64,000 nt of DNA from DASZUK01 sp963745595. Lineage in GTDB: Bacteria > Actinomycetota > Acidimicrobiia > Acidimicrobiales > RAAP-2. Positions 36,478 to 45,148 of this stretch are shown here, one piece after another. The notes below the pieces were generated by a model, which saw only the letters and a list, made by a program, of their open reading frames with translations, was not told the DNA's origin and did not search any database. The stretch is taken from positions 1-64,000 of the forward strand of contig CAVUYB010000027.1 of the NCBI GenBank assembly GCA_963745595.1, written 5' to 3'. The position numbers and the translations under genes were made by a program. The first letter of the stretch is position 1; each line of letters begins with the position of its first letter.

Positions 36478-38844
36478 GTGCCCGAAAATTTGACCTTGCC
36501 GCTGCTCCCGCTGACGTCCGGCGTCGTCCTGCCGGGGATGGTCTTCACGATGGCCCTCGAGTCCGACGAGGCCCGGGCCGCCGCGGACGCCGCCGGGACG
36601 GCCGGTGGCCGGCTGCTGCTGGTCCCGCACATCGACGGCCGCTACGCGTCGGTCGGCGTCGTCGCCGAGGTGACCGAGCAGGGAGAGCTGCCGGGCGGCC
36701 TGCCGGCGATCGCCGTCCGCGGTGACCAGCGGGCGTCGATCGGCACCGGCGTGCCCGGGACGGGCACGGCCCTGTGGGTCGAGGCCGAGGTGCTCGACGA
36801 CGGCGAGCCGACGGCGGTCACGGTCGATCTGGCCCGGGAGTACCGGGCGGTGCTGGAGAACATCCTTCTCGGCCGGGGGGCCGGCCGGGTGGCCGCGCAG
36901 CTCCGCGAGGTCACCGACCCGGGCCGGCTGGCCGATGTCGCCGGCTACTCGCCGGATCTGTCGCTGGCCCAGAAGGTCGAGATCTTGGAGACCCTCGACG
37001 TCGAGGCGCGGCTGCGACTCGTCCTCGGTTGGGCCCGGGACACGCTGGCCGACCTGACCCTTCGCGAGCGGATCAAGACCGACGTCGAGGAGGGGATGGA
37101 GAAGACCCAGCGCGAGTTCCTCCTCCGCCGGCAGTTGGAAGCCATCCGCAAGGAGCTCGGCGAGCTCTCGGGGAGCGGCGCCGACGACGACCCCGACGAC
37201 TACCGGTCGAAGGTCGCCGAGCGCGACCTGCCCGACCACGTCCGCGCCGCCGTCGACCGGGAGGTCGACCGGTTGGAGCGCACGAGCGACCAGAGCCCGG
37301 AGAACGGCTGGATCCGGACGTGGCTGGACACCGTGCTCGAGCTCCCGTGGGGCGTCGAGTCCGACGACCGGTTGGACGTGGCGGAAGCCGCGGCCATCCT
37401 CGACGAGGACCACGACGGGCTGCGCGACGTGAAGGACCGCATCCTCGAGCACCTCGCCGTCCGCAAGCTGCAGGCGGAGCGCGGACTGACGCCGGTCGAC
37501 GGGCGCGGCGCGGGGGCCATCCTGGCCCTCGTCGGCCCGCCGGGGGTCGGCAAGACCTCGTTGGGCGAGTCGGTGGCTCGGGCCCTGGGACGCAAGTTCG
37601 TCCGGGTGGCCTTGGGTGGTGTCCGGGACGAGGCCGAGATCCGGGGCCACCGGCGGACGTACGTCGGCGCCCAGCCCGGCCGGCTCGTCCGGGCGCTGCG
37701 GGAGGCCGCCACGATGAACCCGGTCATCCTCTTGGACGAGGTCGACAAGTTGGGGACGGACTTCCGCGGCGACCCGTCGTCGGCCCTCCTCGAGGTACTC
37801 GACCCGGCGCAGAACCACACCTTCCGAGACCACTATCTCGAGGTCGACCTCGACCTGTCGCGGGTGCTGTTCATCGCGACGGCCAACGTCATCGACACCA
37901 TCCCCGGGCCCCTGTTGGACCGGATGGAGGTCATCCGGCTGGACGGGTACACGGAAGCCGAGAAGGTGGCCATCGCCCGGCATCACCTGGTGGGTCGACA
38001 GCTCGGTCGGGCCGCGTTGCGCCCGGACGAGGTCGAGATCACCGACGACGCCCTCCGGACGATCGTCGCCGACTACACCCGGGAGGCCGGGGTCCGCTCG
38101 CTGGAGCGGGAGCTCGGCCGGCTGTTGCGCAAGGTGGCGACCAAGCTGGCCGCCGGTGAGCGGACCGCCCCGATCGCCGTCGACGCCGACGACGTCCGGG
38201 GCTGGCTCGGTCGGCCGCGGTTCTTCTTCGAGGCCGCGGACCGGACGAGCGTGCCCGGCGTCGTGACCGGGTTGGCCGTCACCGGGGCCGGTGGCGACGT
38301 GCTGTTCGTCGAGGCCACGGTGTCCGACGGCCCGGAGGGGCTCACCCTCACCGGGCAGTTGGGCGACGTCATGAAGGAGTCGGCCGAGATCGCCCTCTCC
38401 TACGTCCGGTCGCACGCGGCCGAGCTCGGCGTCGACCCGACGTCGTTCGCGGGGAAGCGGTTCCACGTCCACGTCCCGGCCGGTGCCGTGCCCAAGGACG
38501 GGCCGTCGGCCGGCGTGACGATGACGACCGCGCTCGTCAGCCTGCTCCGTGACGTGCCGGTCCGGTCCGTCGTCGGCATGACCGGCGAGGTGACGCTGCA
38601 GGGCCGCGTGCTGCCGATCGGTGGCGTCAAGCAGAAGGTGCTGGCCGCCCACCGGGCCGGGCTGACCGAGGTCGTCCTGCCCGCTCGCAACGGTCCGGAT
38701 CTCGAGGACGTCCCCGAGGAGGTCCGCGACGTCATGACGTTCCATCTGGCCGAGTCGATCGCCGACGTCCTCGCCCCGGCCCTCGCCGCCGACGACCCGG
38801 CCGAGCCGGTGGTCGGACCGGCGGTCGAGGCCGCGGCGGCGTAG
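36478..38844 (+). CDS. lon: ATP-dependent protease Lon
   Basis: A 788-residue LonA protease. N-terminal substrate domain LPLLPLTSGVVLPGMVFTMAL; AAA module with Walker A GPPGVGKTSLGE, Walker B ILLDEVDKLG and sensor IATANVIDTIPGPLLDRMEVI; protease domain with the catalytic Ser in PKDGPSAGVTMTTAL and Lys in GGVKQKVLAAHRAG. GTG 36478 is preceded by GGAGG. Lon degrades misfolded and regulatory proteins. No HAIR or clear ClgR box is visible in the 136-bp gap to the divergent YihY gene. Confidence 0.96.
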   Translation: MPENLTLPLLPLTSGVVLPGMVFTMALESDEARAAADAAGTAGGRLLLVPHIDGRYASVGVVAEVTEQGELPGGLPAIAVRGDQRASIGTGVPGTGTALWVEAEVLDDGEPTAVTVDLAREYRAVLENILLGRGAGRVAAQLREVTDPGRLADVAGYSPDLSLAQKVEILETLDVEARLRLVLGWARDTLADLTLRERIKTDVEEGMEKTQREFLLRRQLEAIRKELGELSGSGADDDPDDYRSKVAERDLPDHVRAAVDREVDRLERTSDQSPENGWIRTWLDTVLELPWGVESDDRLDVAEAAAILDEDHDGLRDVKDRILEHLAVRKLQAERGLTPVDGRGAGAILALVGPPGVGKTSLGESVARALGRKFVRVALGGVRDEAEIRGHRRTYVGAQPGRLVRALREAATMNPVILLDEVDKLGTDFRGDPSSALLEVLDPAQNHTFRDHYLEVDLDLSRVLFIATANVIDTIPGPLLDRMEVIRLDGYTEAEKVAIARHHLVGRQLGRAALRPDEVEITDDALRTIVADYTREAGVRSLERELGRLLRKVATKLAAGERTAPIAVDADDVRGWLGRPRFFFEAADRTSVPGVVTGLAVTGAGGDVLFVEATVSDGPEGLTLTGQLGDVMKESAEIALSYVRSHAAELGVDPTSFAGKRFHVHVPAGAVPKDGPSAGVTMTTALVSLLRDVPVRSVVGMTGEVTLQGRVLPIGGVKQKVLAAHRAGLTEVVLPARNGPDLEDVPEEVRDVMTFHLAESIADVLAPALAADDPAEPVVGPAVEAAAA

Positions 38845-38880
38845 CCTGGCCGGACGACGCCAGCCAGAGGAGGTCGGTCG

Positions 38881-39123
38881 GTGCAGGACGAGGAGATCAT
38901 CGAGCGGATCGGGCACCTCGCCGACGAGGAACGGCGGCTCGAGGAGGCGCACGCCGGAGACAACCTGTCGGCCGAGGACCACGACCGGCTGCGCCGGCTC
39001 GAGGTCACCCTCGACCAGCTCTGGGACCTCCTCCGGCAGCGCCGAGCCCTCCGCGACGCCGGCCAGGACCCGTCGGCCGCCCACGAGCGGCCGGCCGACA
39101 CGGTCGAGCGTTACCAGCAGTAG
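38881..39123 (+). CDS. DUF2630 family protein
   Basis: An 80-residue, all-helical charged protein: DEEIIERIGHLADEERRLEE and LSAEDHDRLRRLEVTLDQLWDLLRQRRALR are diagnostic of DUF2630, an actinobacterial family. It is probably a two-helix hairpin or coiled coil. GTG 38881 follows AGGAGG. Located 36 nt after lon on the same strand. Function unknown. Confidence 0.9.
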   Translation: MQDEEIIERIGHLADEERRLEEAHAGDNLSAEDHDRLRRLEVTLDQLWDLLRQRRALRDAGQDPSAAHERPADTVERYQQ

Positions 39124-39127
39124 TCCG

Positions 39128-39177
39128 GCCACTGACCGGTGGCCGCCGGTCGAGCCCGCCGGCCACCGGTCAGTGGC
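39128..39177. terminator. Long bidirectional hairpin between DUF2630 and the HD gene
   Basis: GCCACTGACCGGTGGCCG (39128-39145) is perfectly complementary to 39160-39177 across a 14-nt loop. This is an 18-bp stem lying between two convergent genes. The right arm includes the stop codon of the HD gene (39170). It should end both transcripts. Confidence 0.8.
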
Positions 39178-39694
39178 AGAGGCTGGCGGCGACGAGCGGG
39201 GCGTAGTAGTCGACGTCGGGCGGGTCGGCCCCGGGCACCTTGGCCCGGTCGTCGTAGAGGCGTAGCCGGACGGCGTCGGCGGAGAACGGCTCGGCGGCGA
39301 ACGCCTCCCGGGCCGGCTCGTCGAGCAGGCCACCCTGACGGGCCAGCGTCCGTCGGGAGGCACTGGAGAGCACGGCCCGGTAGTCGGGGTCGATCGTGCA
39401 GAGGTAGCGCTTGGCGACGACGTGGAGACGGATCGGTTCGGTGACCTCGGGGCCGAACAGCTCGACCAGGAACGCCGCGCCCCGCTCCTCGTGCCGGCGG
39501 GGCCCGGCCTGGAGCAGCCAGCCGACGTCGTGCAGAAGGGCGGCGACGACCAGCGACGGTGCCGCGCCATCGAGCTCGGCGGCTCGGGCCGCCTGCCGCG
39601 AGTGCTCGGCGACGGTCACCGGTTCGCCCAGGTAAGTCTCGCGACCGCTCGTGCGGAGGATGCCGAGCACGCCGTCGGCCGTAACGACGTTCAT
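39170..39694 (-). CDS. HD-domain mixed-valent diiron oxygenase, PhnZ/TmpB-like
   Basis: A 174-residue HD-fold protein. ETYLGEPVTVAEHSRQAA carries the Y-x2-E...E-H pattern that distinguishes PhnZ/TmpB oxygenases from HD phosphohydrolases (Tyr21, Glu24, His31 here; Tyr24/Glu27/His34 in PhnZ). The HD pair is in AALLHDVGWLL, then HEERGAAFLVELFGPEVTEPIRLHVVAKRYLC and DDRAKVPG complete the phosphonate-operon HD family. PhnZ-type enzymes cleave the C-P bond of an alpha-hydroxy-phosphonate with O2. It overlaps the upstream TmpA-like gene by 4 nt. Its substrate is the hydroxylated product of that partner. Confidence 0.85.
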   Translation of the reverse strand: MNVVTADGVLGILRTSGRETYLGEPVTVAEHSRQAARAAELDGAAPSLVVAALLHDVGWLLQAGPRRHEERGAAFLVELFGPEVTEPIRLHVVAKRYLCTIDPDYRAVLSSASRRTLARQGGLLDEPAREAFAAEPFSADAVRLRLYDDRAKVPGADPPDVDYYAPLVAASLCH

Positions 39695-41022
39695 CGGCCG
39701 ATTGCCACTTTCGGGCCGCGCCCTCTCGGCCTGGGTCGTCTCGGACCGGCCGGCGTCGAGCCGGCCGGTGTCGAGCCGGCCGGTGTCGAGCCGGCCGGTG
39801 TCGAGCCGGATCGGGCCGCTTCGGCATCGCCAGCTCGGCGGCGCAGGACGGCCAGCCGGCTGTCGAGCCCGTCCCGGTCGACGTAGCAGCCGCGGAGCGA
39901 CGCCGCGCCGGCCGGCTCGCCGGCGGCCCAGCCGTGCAGCATCCGGCGGCCGTCGAGCAGGACGACGTCACCGGCGTCGAGGACGGGCCGGACCTGGAGC
40001 TGCGGTCGGTCGAGGATGATGGCGAACCGCCGGAGCGCCAGCAGGTGCAGGTCGACGACGTCGGGGTCGAGTTGCAGGGGCACGCGAGACCGCTCGTCGA
40101 AGCGGATCGACACGACCGCGCCGCCCGCTCCGAGCTCGACGACCGGCGCCTCGGCGACGAGGTCGACCGCGTCGTCCGCGTAGCGCCACCGCACCGGCCA
40201 CGTCGCCAGTTGGGCGAACGCCTCCGGCCGCTCGGCCCGCAGGACGTCGGCGGCCCGGAAGCCGTCGACCAGGATCGTCTCGCTGTTGCCGTTGCCGCCG
40301 CCCCCCGCCGGCGGGGCGACGCGGTGGAGCAGCTGGAGCGATGGGGCCCGTCGGCGGTACGGGTTGGCGGTGTGGAGCGGCCCGGCCGGGCCGACGTCCG
40401 CCGGGACGTCGAAGATGCGGCCGTCATTGGTCTCGCGGACGTAGCCGAAGCGGGCGACGACGGCCAAGAGGCCGGTGTCGCCGTCCGGGACACCGGTCAG
40501 GTGGGCCCAGCCGTCGGTACCGACGGTCGCCAGCCAGTCGGCGAGCGCACGGTCGTCGCCGGCCACCGCCGACCAGGCCATTGGCGCTGGCCAGCTCGTA
40601 ACGGCCGGACCGGCCGCGCTGCCGCCGGTGCTGGCGGGCCGGTCGCCGCGGGTCGTCCCCGACGGGACGGCCTGCCGGTCGCCACCACGCCGCCGGTCGT
40701 CGAGGTGGGCCGGGCAGCAGCAGTGGTCCTGGAGCCAGTCGAGGTCGAACCGGCTGGTGTGGTGCCCGTCCTCCCAGCGCAGGACGAGCGTCGGGCCGAC
40801 GACGGCCGCGGATTCGGGGCGGGGGTCGCAGGGGACGGCGCGGAGATCGGCCCGCCGCCGCCCGGACCCGTCACCGCGGCAGTGCTCGCAGGGGCAGCAG
40901 TCGCGGAGCCACCGAAGGCGGTAGCGGCTCCGGTGGCCATCGCCCCACCGGACGACGATCTCCTCGGCTCCCGGGATCATGACGGGCACCGCCGCCAGCT
41001 GTCCGACCGCACCGTTGCGCAT
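39691..41022 (-). CDS. TmpA/gamma-butyrobetaine hydroxylase-like Fe(II)/2OG dioxygenase
   Basis: A 443-residue protein. Its N-terminal GBBH-like/DUF971 zinc domain contains WLRDCCPCEHC and a second related segment DLDWLQDHCCCPAHLDD. The C-terminal TauD/BBOX jelly roll runs GWAHLTGVPDGD, PLHTANPYRRRAPSLQLLH, LVDGFRAADVLR, MLHGWAAG and LRGCYVDRDGL (2OG-binding Arg). TmpA hydroxylates a trimethylaminoethyl-phosphonate for cleavage by TmpB, and the overlapping HD gene fits that partner. The first iron motif reads HTA where BBOX-type enzymes have HTD. ATG 41022 has GGAGG upstream. The C-terminus carries four GSTPA repeats. Confidence 0.82.
   Translation of the reverse strand: MRNGAVGQLAAVPVMIPGAEEIVVRWGDGHRSRYRLRWLRDCCPCEHCRGDGSGRRRADLRAVPCDPRPESAAVVGPTLVLRWEDGHHTSRFDLDWLQDHCCCPAHLDDRRRGGDRQAVPSGTTRGDRPASTGGSAAGPAVTSWPAPMAWSAVAGDDRALADWLATVGTDGWAHLTGVPDGDTGLLAVVARFGYVRETNDGRIFDVPADVGPAGPLHTANPYRRRAPSLQLLHRVAPPAGGGGNGNSETILVDGFRAADVLRAERPEAFAQLATWPVRWRYADDAVDLVAEAPVVELGAGGAVVSIRFDERSRVPLQLDPDVVDLHLLALRRFAIILDRPQLQVRPVLDAGDVVLLDGRRMLHGWAAGEPAGAASLRGCYVDRDGLDSRLAVLRRRAGDAEAARSGSTPAGSTPAGSTPAGSTPAGPRRPRPRGRGPKVAIGR
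39746..39805. repeat. 15-bp tandem repeat, four copies, at the 3' end of the TmpA-like gene
   Basis: Four consecutive 15-bp units CCGGCCGG(C/T)GTCGAG, in frame on the minus strand, encode GSTPA x4 at residues about 413-432. This is a flexible tail outside the dioxygenase domain. Confidence 0.9.
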
Positions 41023-41168
41023 GGTGCCTCCGAATGTCCGTGGGACCGCTCCGACATGGCGGGCCCTGACGAAAGGATGCGGCACGGAGGTTGCCGGATG
41101 GGCACGGCAGCGTGGCGGGGGAGTGACATCCTGGTGAACGGTGCCGCCACGGTGCCGGTTTTCTCGAT

Positions 41169-41186
41169 CACCTGAAAGGGCAGGTG
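41169..41186. promoter_or_regulatory. Dyad upstream of the encapsulin operon
   Basis: CACCTG-AAAGGG-CAGGTG is a perfect 6+6 inverted repeat with a 6-nt centre, 76 bp before the ferritin-like gene start and about 145 bp from the divergent TmpA-like gene. A possible -10 (TACCGT, about 41202) follows. Which regulator binds is unknown. Confidence 0.45.
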
Positions 41187-41261
41187 GGAGGGACGTACTG
41201 CTACCGTGAAGCGCAGCAGGGCCTGGGAAGCAGCTGGAGCGGGGGGCAGAGGAGGAGATCG

Positions 41262-41642
41262 ATGGCGCAGAGTGCCGGACTGCACGAACCGGCGGAGAAG
41301 CTGGCACCGCCGACGATCGACCGACATCGGGCCATCACGTCGCTCCAGGAGGAGCTCGAGGCGGTCGACTGGTACGACCAGCGGGTCGACGCCACCGCCG
41401 ACACCGAGCTGGCGGCGGTCCTCGCACACAACCGGGACGAGGAGAAGGAGCACGCGGCGATGACGCTCGAATGGCTTCGCCGCCACGACCCGAAGCTCGA
41501 CCAGCATCTGCGCACGTACCTGTTCACGACCGCACCGGTGACGGAGATCGAGCACGAGGAAGAGGCCGGCGGCGGCGACACCGCGGCGGCCGACGAGACC
41601 GGTTCGCTCGGGATCGGGAGCCTGAAGGGAGAAACCCGATGA
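41262..41642 (+). CDS. Encapsulated ferritin-like cargo protein (EncFtn)
   Basis: A 126-residue two-helix ferritin-like protein. HRAITSLQEELEAVDWYDQRVDAT and AVLAHNRDEEKEHAAMTLEWLRRHD carry the Glu/His ferroxidase ligands (E-x2-W-Y; E-x2-H) of EncFtn, which assembles as a decamer of dimers. The C-terminus ends TGSLGIGSLKGETR, an encapsulin cargo-loading peptide (LGIGSLKG). GAGGAG precedes ATG 41262. It overlaps the encapsulin gene by 4 nt. The role is oxidation of Fe(II) for storage inside the shell. Confidence 0.95.
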   Translation: MAQSAGLHEPAEKLAPPTIDRHRAITSLQEELEAVDWYDQRVDATADTELAAVLAHNRDEEKEHAAMTLEWLRRHDPKLDQHLRTYLFTTAPVTEIEHEEEAGGGDTAAADETGSLGIGSLKGETR

Positions 41643-42564
41643 ACCACCTGCTGCGTTCCCACGCCCCGCTCACCGAGGCGGGCTGGCAGGTACTGGACGA
41701 CGAGGGCCGTGAGCGGCTCGTCCCGGCCCTGGCCGCCCGCAAGCTCGTCGATTTCTCCGGCCCCCGCGGCTGGCAGTACTCCGCCACCAACCTGGGCCGG
41801 ACGACGACGGTGACGGCGTCCGACGCCGATCTGCGGGCCCGGCAGCGCAGGGTGCTGCCGCTCGTCGAGTTGCGGGCCGAGTTCGCGGTGGCCCGGGAGG
41901 AGCTGCTCGACGCCGACCGCGGTGCGGCCGACATCGAGCTGGGCCGTCTCGACGAGGCGGCCCGCCGGATCGCCCTGGCCGAGAACGTCGCCGTCTTCCA
42001 CGGGTGGGCCGACGCCGGCATCACCGGGATCACCGAGGCGTCCCCCCACGAGGCGCTCGAGCTCGGCACGGCCTACGCCGACTACCCCGGCCGGGTGGCG
42101 AAGGCGGTACAGACGCTGCTGTCGGACGGCATCAGCGGCCCGTACGGCCTGGCGCTCGGGCCCGACGGCTACACCGGCGTCGTCGAGACCACCGAGCACG
42201 GCGGGCTCGTCGTCTTCGACCACCTCCGGCAGATCCTCGGCGGCCCGATCGTGTGGGCGCCGGGCGTCGAGGGCGCGGTCGTCGTCAGCCTGCGGGGTGG
42301 CGACTTCCTGTTCGAGTCCGGCCAGGACCTGTCGATCGGTTACGACTACCACGACGCCGAGCAGGTCCACCTGTACCTCGAAGAGAGCTTCAGCTTCCGG
42401 GTGGCCACCCCGGAGGCCGCGGTCGGCCATGACGCCGTGACGACGGTGGGAACCGCAGCCAGCCCGACGACGACCGTCCGGAGGGGGACGACGAGGTCGA
42501 GGAGGCCGAGGAGGAGTCCTTCCCGGCCAGCGACCCGCCGTCGCAGTGGTCCGGCGCCCGGTAG
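41639..42564 (+). CDS. Family 1 encapsulin shell protein with acidic C-terminal extension (frameshift in the tail)
   Basis: The HK97-fold shell domain runs MNHLLRSHAPLTEAGWQVLDDEGR through KLVDFSGPRGWQYSATNLG, VFHGWADAGITGI, YGLALGPDGYTGV and GPIVWAPGVEGAVVVSLRGGDF to the usual end LYLEESFSFRVATPEAAV (about 265 residues). In the same frame an Arg-rich run would continue to 42736. A shift near 42425-42437 gives an acidic tail, DDGGNRSQPDDDRPEGDDEV, then EESFPASDPPSQW, stopping at TAG 42562-42564. The FPASDPPS motif is common at the ends of small bacterial proteins, so this frame looks coding. Encapsulin C-termini face outwards, so the tail would decorate the particle. Confidence 0.88.
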
Positions 42565-42623
42565 CGGCATCCGCCATAGTGGCGTCACGGTCGGTAGGGC
42601 TCCACCGACCGGCGGCGGGCCGG

Positions 42624-43612
42624 TCAGCCGTACGGGTGGGCGAGCGTCAGCAGGAACTCGCCGTCGGCGGCGCCCCACTGGCCGTCGACGACGAAGTTGG
42701 CGTCGACCAGCTCGGCGGCGAGGCCGTCGGGCGTGAACTTGGCGCTGATCTCGGTCAGCAGCTCCTCGCCGTCGGCGAAGTCGACGGTCAGCGCCAGGTC
42801 GGCGATCGTCACCGTCTGGTCGCCGACCGACCGCAGCCGCATCTCGATCCACGACGCCTCGGCGTTCCAGAGGGCGACGTGCTCGAAGCGGTCCGCGTCG
42901 AAGTCGGCACCGAGCTGGCCGTTGAGGACGCGGAGCACGTTGCGGTTGAACTCGGCGGTGACGCCGGCCGCGTCGTCGTAGGCGGCGACGATCCGCGCCC
43001 GGGTCCTTGACGAGGTCGGTCCCGACCAGGAGGTGGTCGGTGGCGTCCATCGTGCCGTTGAGGTCGGACAGGAACCGCTGGCGCTGGGCCGGTGTGAGGT
43101 TGCCGATCGTCCCGCCCAAGAAGGCGATCAGCCGCCGGCCGCCCTCGGGGGATCTCGGCGAGGTGGCGGTGGAAGTCGCCGACGACGGCGTGGATGTCGA
43201 GGCCGTCGTAGTCGTCGGCCAGCCCGGCCGCGGCGGCCCGGAGGAACTCGTCGCTCACGTCGAACGGCAGGTAGCGCCGCAGCGGTCCGTGGACGGCCAT
43301 GGCGTCGAGCAGCAGGCGGGTCTTGTCGCAGGCCCCGGCCCCCAGCTCGACCAGGGTGTCGGCCAGGGCCAGCCGGGCGACGGCCGGGGCGTTGGCCTCG
43401 AGCAGCGCCCGCTCGGCCCGGGTCGGGTAGTACTCGGGCAGCCGGGTGATGTCCTCGAACAGCCGGCTGCCGGTTTCGTCGTAGAACCAGACCGGCGGGA
43501 GGCTCTTGCGGCCACGGCCGGCGGTCATCCCGTGCCGGACGTCGTCCTCCAGCGCGACCCGCAGATCCTCGGGACCGAGGTGGACGTCGACGGTGAGCGG
43601 CGTACCGGGCAC
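42624..43612 (-). CDS. egtD: Histidine N-alpha-methyltransferase EgtD (two frameshifts)
   Basis: EgtD makes hercynine from histidine in ergothioneine biosynthesis. GTG 43612 lies 2 nt after the egtB stop. Segments: LPPVWFYDETGSRLFEDITRLPEYYPTR, LVELGAGACDKTRLLLDAM (SAM site), then after a shift near 43141 AFLGGTIGNLTPAQRQRFL and LLVGTDLVKDP. After a second shift near 43000 the chain runs RIVAAYDDAAGVTAEFN, RNVLRVLNGQLGADFD and WIEMRLRSV to TLAHPYG. Removing one C after GGG at each point restores a protein of about 328 residues. Co-operonic with egtB. Confidence 0.88.
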
Positions 43613-43614
43613 GG

Positions 43615-44966
43615 CTAGAGGTCCCGGGCCAGTCGGACGCCGCTGAACGCCCAGCGGGCGCCGGCCGGGAAGAAGTTGCGGTACGTCGACCGGATGTGGT
43701 CGGCCGGGGTGACGCAGGAGCCGCCGCGCAGCACGTACTGGTTGACCATGAACTTGCCGTTGTACTCGCCGACCGCACCGGCGGCCGGCCGGAAGCCGGG
43801 GTACGGGCTGTAGGCGCTGGCCGTCCACTCCCAGACGTCGCCGAAGAGCTGCCGGCCGCCGTCGGCCGAGCCGACCGGGTGCGGTACCGGTCCGTCCGGC
43901 GGCCCGGGTCGCGGCCGGTCGGCACCGGTTCGAGCAGGTTGCCGTCGACCGGGCTCTCGGCGGCGACCGTCTCCCACTCCGTCTCCGTCGGCAGCCGGGC
44001 GCCGCTCCACCGGGCGAACGCGTCCGCCTCGTAGTAGTCGACGTGGCAGACCGGCTCGGTCGGGTCGACCGGCTGGTCACCGCCGAGCCCGAAGACGCGC
44101 CAGTCGTCCGGCTCGCCGTCGGGGCCCGTCGACCAGTACAGCGGGGCCGTCCGCTGCTCGGCCTGGACGACCGCCCAGCCGTCCGACAGCCACAGGTCCG
44201 ACCGGGCGTACCCGCCGTCGTCCATGAACGCCAGCCACTCGCCGCAGGTCACCGTGCGATCGGCCAGCGCGAACGGGACGAGGTGGGCGAGGTGCCGCGG
44301 GAACTCGTTGTCGTAGCCGAACCGGTCGCCCGGCGTGGCCGACCTCGACCGTCCCGCCCTGGTGCTCGATCCACCCCGGCTTCGCCGCCTCGGCCGACGC
44401 CGACTGGGTCGACGCGCCTCGCCGTCGCCGGCTGGAACGGGCCGGCGTCGGCGGGGGCATCGCGGTAGGCCGGCCGCAGCGGGTTCTTCGACAGGACGTG
44501 CTTGATGTCCATCAGCAGCAGCTCCTGGTGCTGCTGTTCGTGGTTGAGGCCGAGCTCGACCAGGTCGAGCACGTCGGCGGCCAGGTCGCCGCCGCAGGAG
44601 CCGCTCCATCGCCTCGTCGACGTGGGCCCGGTAGCGACCGACGTCGCCGGCGCCGGGCCGGGAGACGAGGCCGCGCTCGGCGCGGGGGTGCCGGGCCCCG
44701 ACGGCTTCGTAGTAGGAGTTGAAGATGTAGCCGTACGCCGGGTGGCAGGCCCGGTAGCCGGTGAGGCTGGGTTCGAGCAGGAACGTCTCGAAGAACCAGG
44801 ACGTATGGCCGCGGTGCCACTTCGTCGGGCTGACGTCGGGCATCGTCTGGACGGTCTGGTCCTCGGGCGAGAGCGGGGCGGCGAGGGCTTCGGTCAGGGC
44901 CCGGACCTGCGGGTAGCGCCTGGCCAGCCCGGCCCGGCGGAAGTCGAGATCTTCGGTGTCGGCCAT
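43615..44966 (-). CDS. egtB: Hercynine oxygenase EgtB (about five single-base insertions)
   Basis: EgtB couples hercynine with a thiol donor using O2. The DinB-like N-terminal domain shows VSPTKWHRGHTSWFFETFLL and, after a shift near 44590, LGLNHEQQHQELLLMDIKH; the three iron His are in HRGH and HEQQH. The FGE-sulfatase-like C-terminal domain reads PGWIEHQGGTVEVGH, FGYDNEFPRHLAHLVPF, ARLPTETEWE and, after a last shift near 43910, FGDVWEWTASAYSPYPGF and LRGGSCVTPADHIRSTYRNF. Shifts lie near 44590, 44415, 44335 and 43910 (two bases). Corrected length is about 448 residues. egtA, egtC and egtE are absent nearby. Confidence 0.86.
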
Positions 44967-45148
44967 TCCCTCACCGTCCCTTCGGTGGATCCGTTCGTCG
45001 AGCGCACGATGGCGATCTCCGATACCTACCCACCGGCGCCGCAGCGGCCGACGAGGTCGGCCAGGGGGTCGGAAGGCGGCGCCGAAAATCGTCAACCAAC
45101 GTAGTCGGGTGCGTCCGCCGCACGGCGGCTCCTGACAAGCTGGGACCG

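Noticed and set aside
36244..39570. A 1108-codon open frame antisense to lon
   Set aside because: It is the mirror of lon in a GC-rich genome; the plus strand has all Lon motifs and a ribosome site.
41020..41260. A small gene between the TmpA-like and EncFtn genes
   Set aside because: No frame with a start, ribosome site and coding composition was found; the region fits a divergent promoter.
42438..42736. Encapsulin extended by about 100 Arg-rich residues in its own frame
   Set aside because: The run has shadow composition and overlaps the egtD end; the neighbouring frame has a coding-like acidic tail with a known motif and a nearby stop.
43615..44966. Formylglycine-generating enzyme serving the two sulfatases
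   Set aside because: The FGE-like fold is fused to a DinB domain with HRGH and HEQQH iron ligands and is next to egtD, which identifies EgtB.
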